A DNA stretch of 6,178 nt from a bacterium (GTDB lineage: Bacteria; Nitrospinota_A; UBA7883; JACRGQ01). Position numbers and translations under genes: made by a program. The DNA is taken from NCBI GenBank assembly GCA_021815535.1, contig JAKAGL010000153.1, positions 1-6,178 on the forward strand, in the 5' to 3' direction. Every line of letters starts with the position of its first letter. Position 1 is the first letter of the stretch. The notes under the pieces were generated by a model. That model saw only the letters and a list, made by a program, of their open reading frames with translations, ran no database searches and was not told where the DNA came from. Shown in pieces: positions 4,628 to 6,178 of the stretch.

Positions 4628-6178
4628 ATGTTCAAAACAGGCTTCCCCAAGCGTTGGCAGGCGCTTTTCCTTCTGCTGCTGGCGCTGTGTCATCCCGCGA
4701 AGGCGAGGGCGGATGCGGCGGCGGTCAAGGAATATGCCGAGCGGCTGGTTGGCGCGGCCGAAGGGAAAAAACTGTGGGATGAACGGTACTGGCACTTATT
4801 GCTGCATTACAAGCGGGGATTGCTGGGTGGGTTTACAAGCGAAGTCATGGAGCCGGCGTTTTTCAACTCGCCGGATGGCAGAACCGACCCGGAAAGCGAA
4901 CTGAAGGAAACGATCCGCAGCCTCTTCAAGCCGATCGATGCCCTGAAAGCGGGTGAAGAACATCCCTTGTGCAATTTTCCCGCGCGGCGTCTCTGGCTTT
5001 CGGAAAAGCTGGAAATCGACCAAACTCTTCTACCCCGGCCGGTCTGCGCGCGGAAAGATCACTGGATGGCCTCGTTGGACGTGAACCGCGTCACGCTGGT
5101 GTACGCTTCATACTACATGGCAAGCCCCGCATCCATGTTCGGCCACACGCTGCTGCGCCTCGACAAAAAAGGCGAGAACTCCAACCAGGTGCTGCTGAAC
5201 TATGGCGTCAACTACGCCGCCAACATGAATACGGACAATCCCATCCTGATGGCGTACAAAGGGATGTTCGGCCTTTTCCCGGGGGTTTACTCCACATTCC
5301 CCTATTACATGAAGGTGCAGGAGTACAGCAATATAGAGGCCCGCGACATGTGGGAATATCAACTGGCGCTTGACCCGCAACAGATTCATGTTTTGCTGCT
5401 GCACCTGTGGGAGGTGGGGGAGGCGCGGTTTCAGTATTTCTATTTCCGCGAAAATTGCGCGTTTGAGATGCTGGCGCTAATCGAGGTTGCCAATCCGGCG
5501 CTGCATTTGACGGAGCAGTTTCCCGTTGCCACCGTTCCCACCAAAACCGTAAAAGCGGTGTGCGCGGAAGAGGGATTGGTGACGGCGAGGGTGTACCGCC
5601 CGTCGCTCATCCACCAGCTTGACCAGCGGCGGCATGCGTTCAGCGTAGGGCAGGCGGCGGCGTTCAAGGATATCCTTAAGGCAAACGAATTGGCGCCATC
5701 GGCGGCGTACGGAAGGCTGGGCGATGGCGAAAAGGCCGCCGTGCTGGACGCATACCTCGACTATCGGCAATATCAGGTCATGCGCTCGCGCAAGAGCGAG
5801 GATGAAGGATTGCTCAGGCAGAACCGCGCCATCCTGATGGAGCGCGCCCGCCTGCCGCAGCGAACCGCGGACGACAGCGTCCCCGTGGAACGCGGGCCCG
5901 AACAGGGGCATGACAGCAACAAACTTTCACTGGGCGGCGGGGCGAACAACGCCGGGCCATTCGAATTCATTTCCTACCGGCCCACGTACCATGACCTTAT
6001 GTCGTACGCCCCCGGCTACGCCGATAATTCCCAGATCATCTATTTCGAGACCAGCGTGCGGCACTACAACCAAACGGGCAAGACGATACTGGAAGGCGTG
6101 AAACTGGTCGATCTTGTTTCGCTCTCCCCGTATGACCCGCTGTACGGCAACACCTCGTGGCAGGTATCGTTCGGTTTC
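4628..6178 (+). CDS. Periplasmic DUF4105 (Lnb_N) protein, C-terminus beyond window
   Basis: The frame is open to the window end, giving 517 visible residues. A signal peptide (KR n-region, ALFLLLLAL core, likely cut after ARA near residue 28) sends it to the periplasm. An N-terminal domain (about 45-125: LWDERYWHLLLHY, FFNSPDGRTDPESEL, CNFPARRLWL) precedes the DUF4105/Lnb_N thiol-enzyme-like domain. That domain carries SPASMFGHTLLRLD (His173), LLNYGVNY and YFRENCAFEML (Cys277), the likely His/Cys catalytic pair. From about 429 begins a beta-rich C-terminal domain (SLGGGANN, SYRPTYHDLM, SLSPYDPLYG, SW) typical of longer proteobacterial members. Bacteroides Lnb, which shares the N-terminal domain, N-acylates lipoproteins; whether this protein does so is unknown. 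The start is uncertain: ATG 4613 is in frame five codons upstream, and neither ATG has a Shine-Dalgarno. No membrane segment beyond the signal peptide is seen. Confidence 0.88.
   Translation, partial: MFKTGFPKRWQALFLLLLALCHPAKARADAAAVKEYAERLVGAAEGKKLWDERYWHLLLHYKRGLLGGFTSEVMEPAFFNSPDGRTDPESELKETIRSLFKPIDALKAGEEHPLCNFPARRLWLSEKLEIDQTLLPRPVCARKDHWMASLDVNRVTLVYASYYMASPASMFGHTLLRLDKKGENSNQVLLNYGVNYAANMNTDNPILMAYKGMFGLFPGVYSTFPYYMKVQEYSNIEARDMWEYQLALDPQQIHVLLLHLWEVGEARFQYFYFRENCAFEMLALIEVANPALHLTEQFPVATVPTKTVKAVCAEEGLVTARVYRPSLIHQLDQRRHAFSVGQAAAFKDILKANELAPSAAYGRLGDGEKAAVLDAYLDYRQYQVMRSRKSEDEGLLRQNRAILMERARLPQRTADDSVPVERGPEQGHDSNKLSLGGGANNAGPFEFISYRPTYHDLMSYAPGYADNSQIIYFETSVRHYNQTGKTILEGVKLVDLVSLSPYDPLYGNTSWQVSFGF

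Overview
The window is a GC-rich, gene-dense stretch in which every gene reads left to right on the + strand. It comes from a Gram-negative bacterium: it encodes an LptE-type LPS-assembly lipoprotein, a secreted DUF3015 protein and a periplasmic DUF4105/Lnb_N protein. The long form of HflX, LptE and an ArsS-like radical SAM protein together suggest a deltaproteobacterial-type or Nitrospirota/Nitrospinota-like lineage. That placement is inference from general family knowledge; no rRNA or other phylogenetic marker is present.

Layout. (1) 1-492 is the C-terminal half of an ArsS-family radical SAM/Cys-rich protein. (2) 489-992 is lptE, whose TTG start overlaps the arsS stop. (3) 1009-2625 is hflX, the ribosome-associated GTPase. 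Its best start is a non-canonical ATT placed 7 nt after an AGGAG Shine-Dalgarno. These three are tightly packed and look like one operon. (4) 2626-2761 is a non-coding gap with a palindrome and a GC-rich segment that can form alternative hairpins. (5) 2762-3601 is a cytoplasmic Sel1-repeat protein (TTG start), coupled by an ATGA overlap to (6) 3598-3939, a 113-residue protein I do not recognise. (7) 3940-4085 holds a good -10 box and a strong Shine-Dalgarno for (8) 4086-4547, a small secreted DUF3015 protein closed by (9) a textbook intrinsic terminator at 4564-4598. (10) From 4628 to the window end runs a DUF4105 (Lnb_N) protein, truncated by the window edge, with a signal peptide, a candidate His/Cys catalytic pair and the start of a beta-rich C-terminal domain.

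Two themes stand out. The first three-gene block and the Sel1 gene use TTG, ATT and TTG starts, the ATT of hflX being the most unusual. The last block pairs two envelope proteins: DUF3015 looks like a strongly expressed single gene, while the DUF4105 gene starts just beyond its terminator with neither a Shine-Dalgarno nor an evident promoter. I see no mobile elements, CRISPR arrays, tRNA or rRNA genes, and no gene-free stretch longer than about 150 bases.
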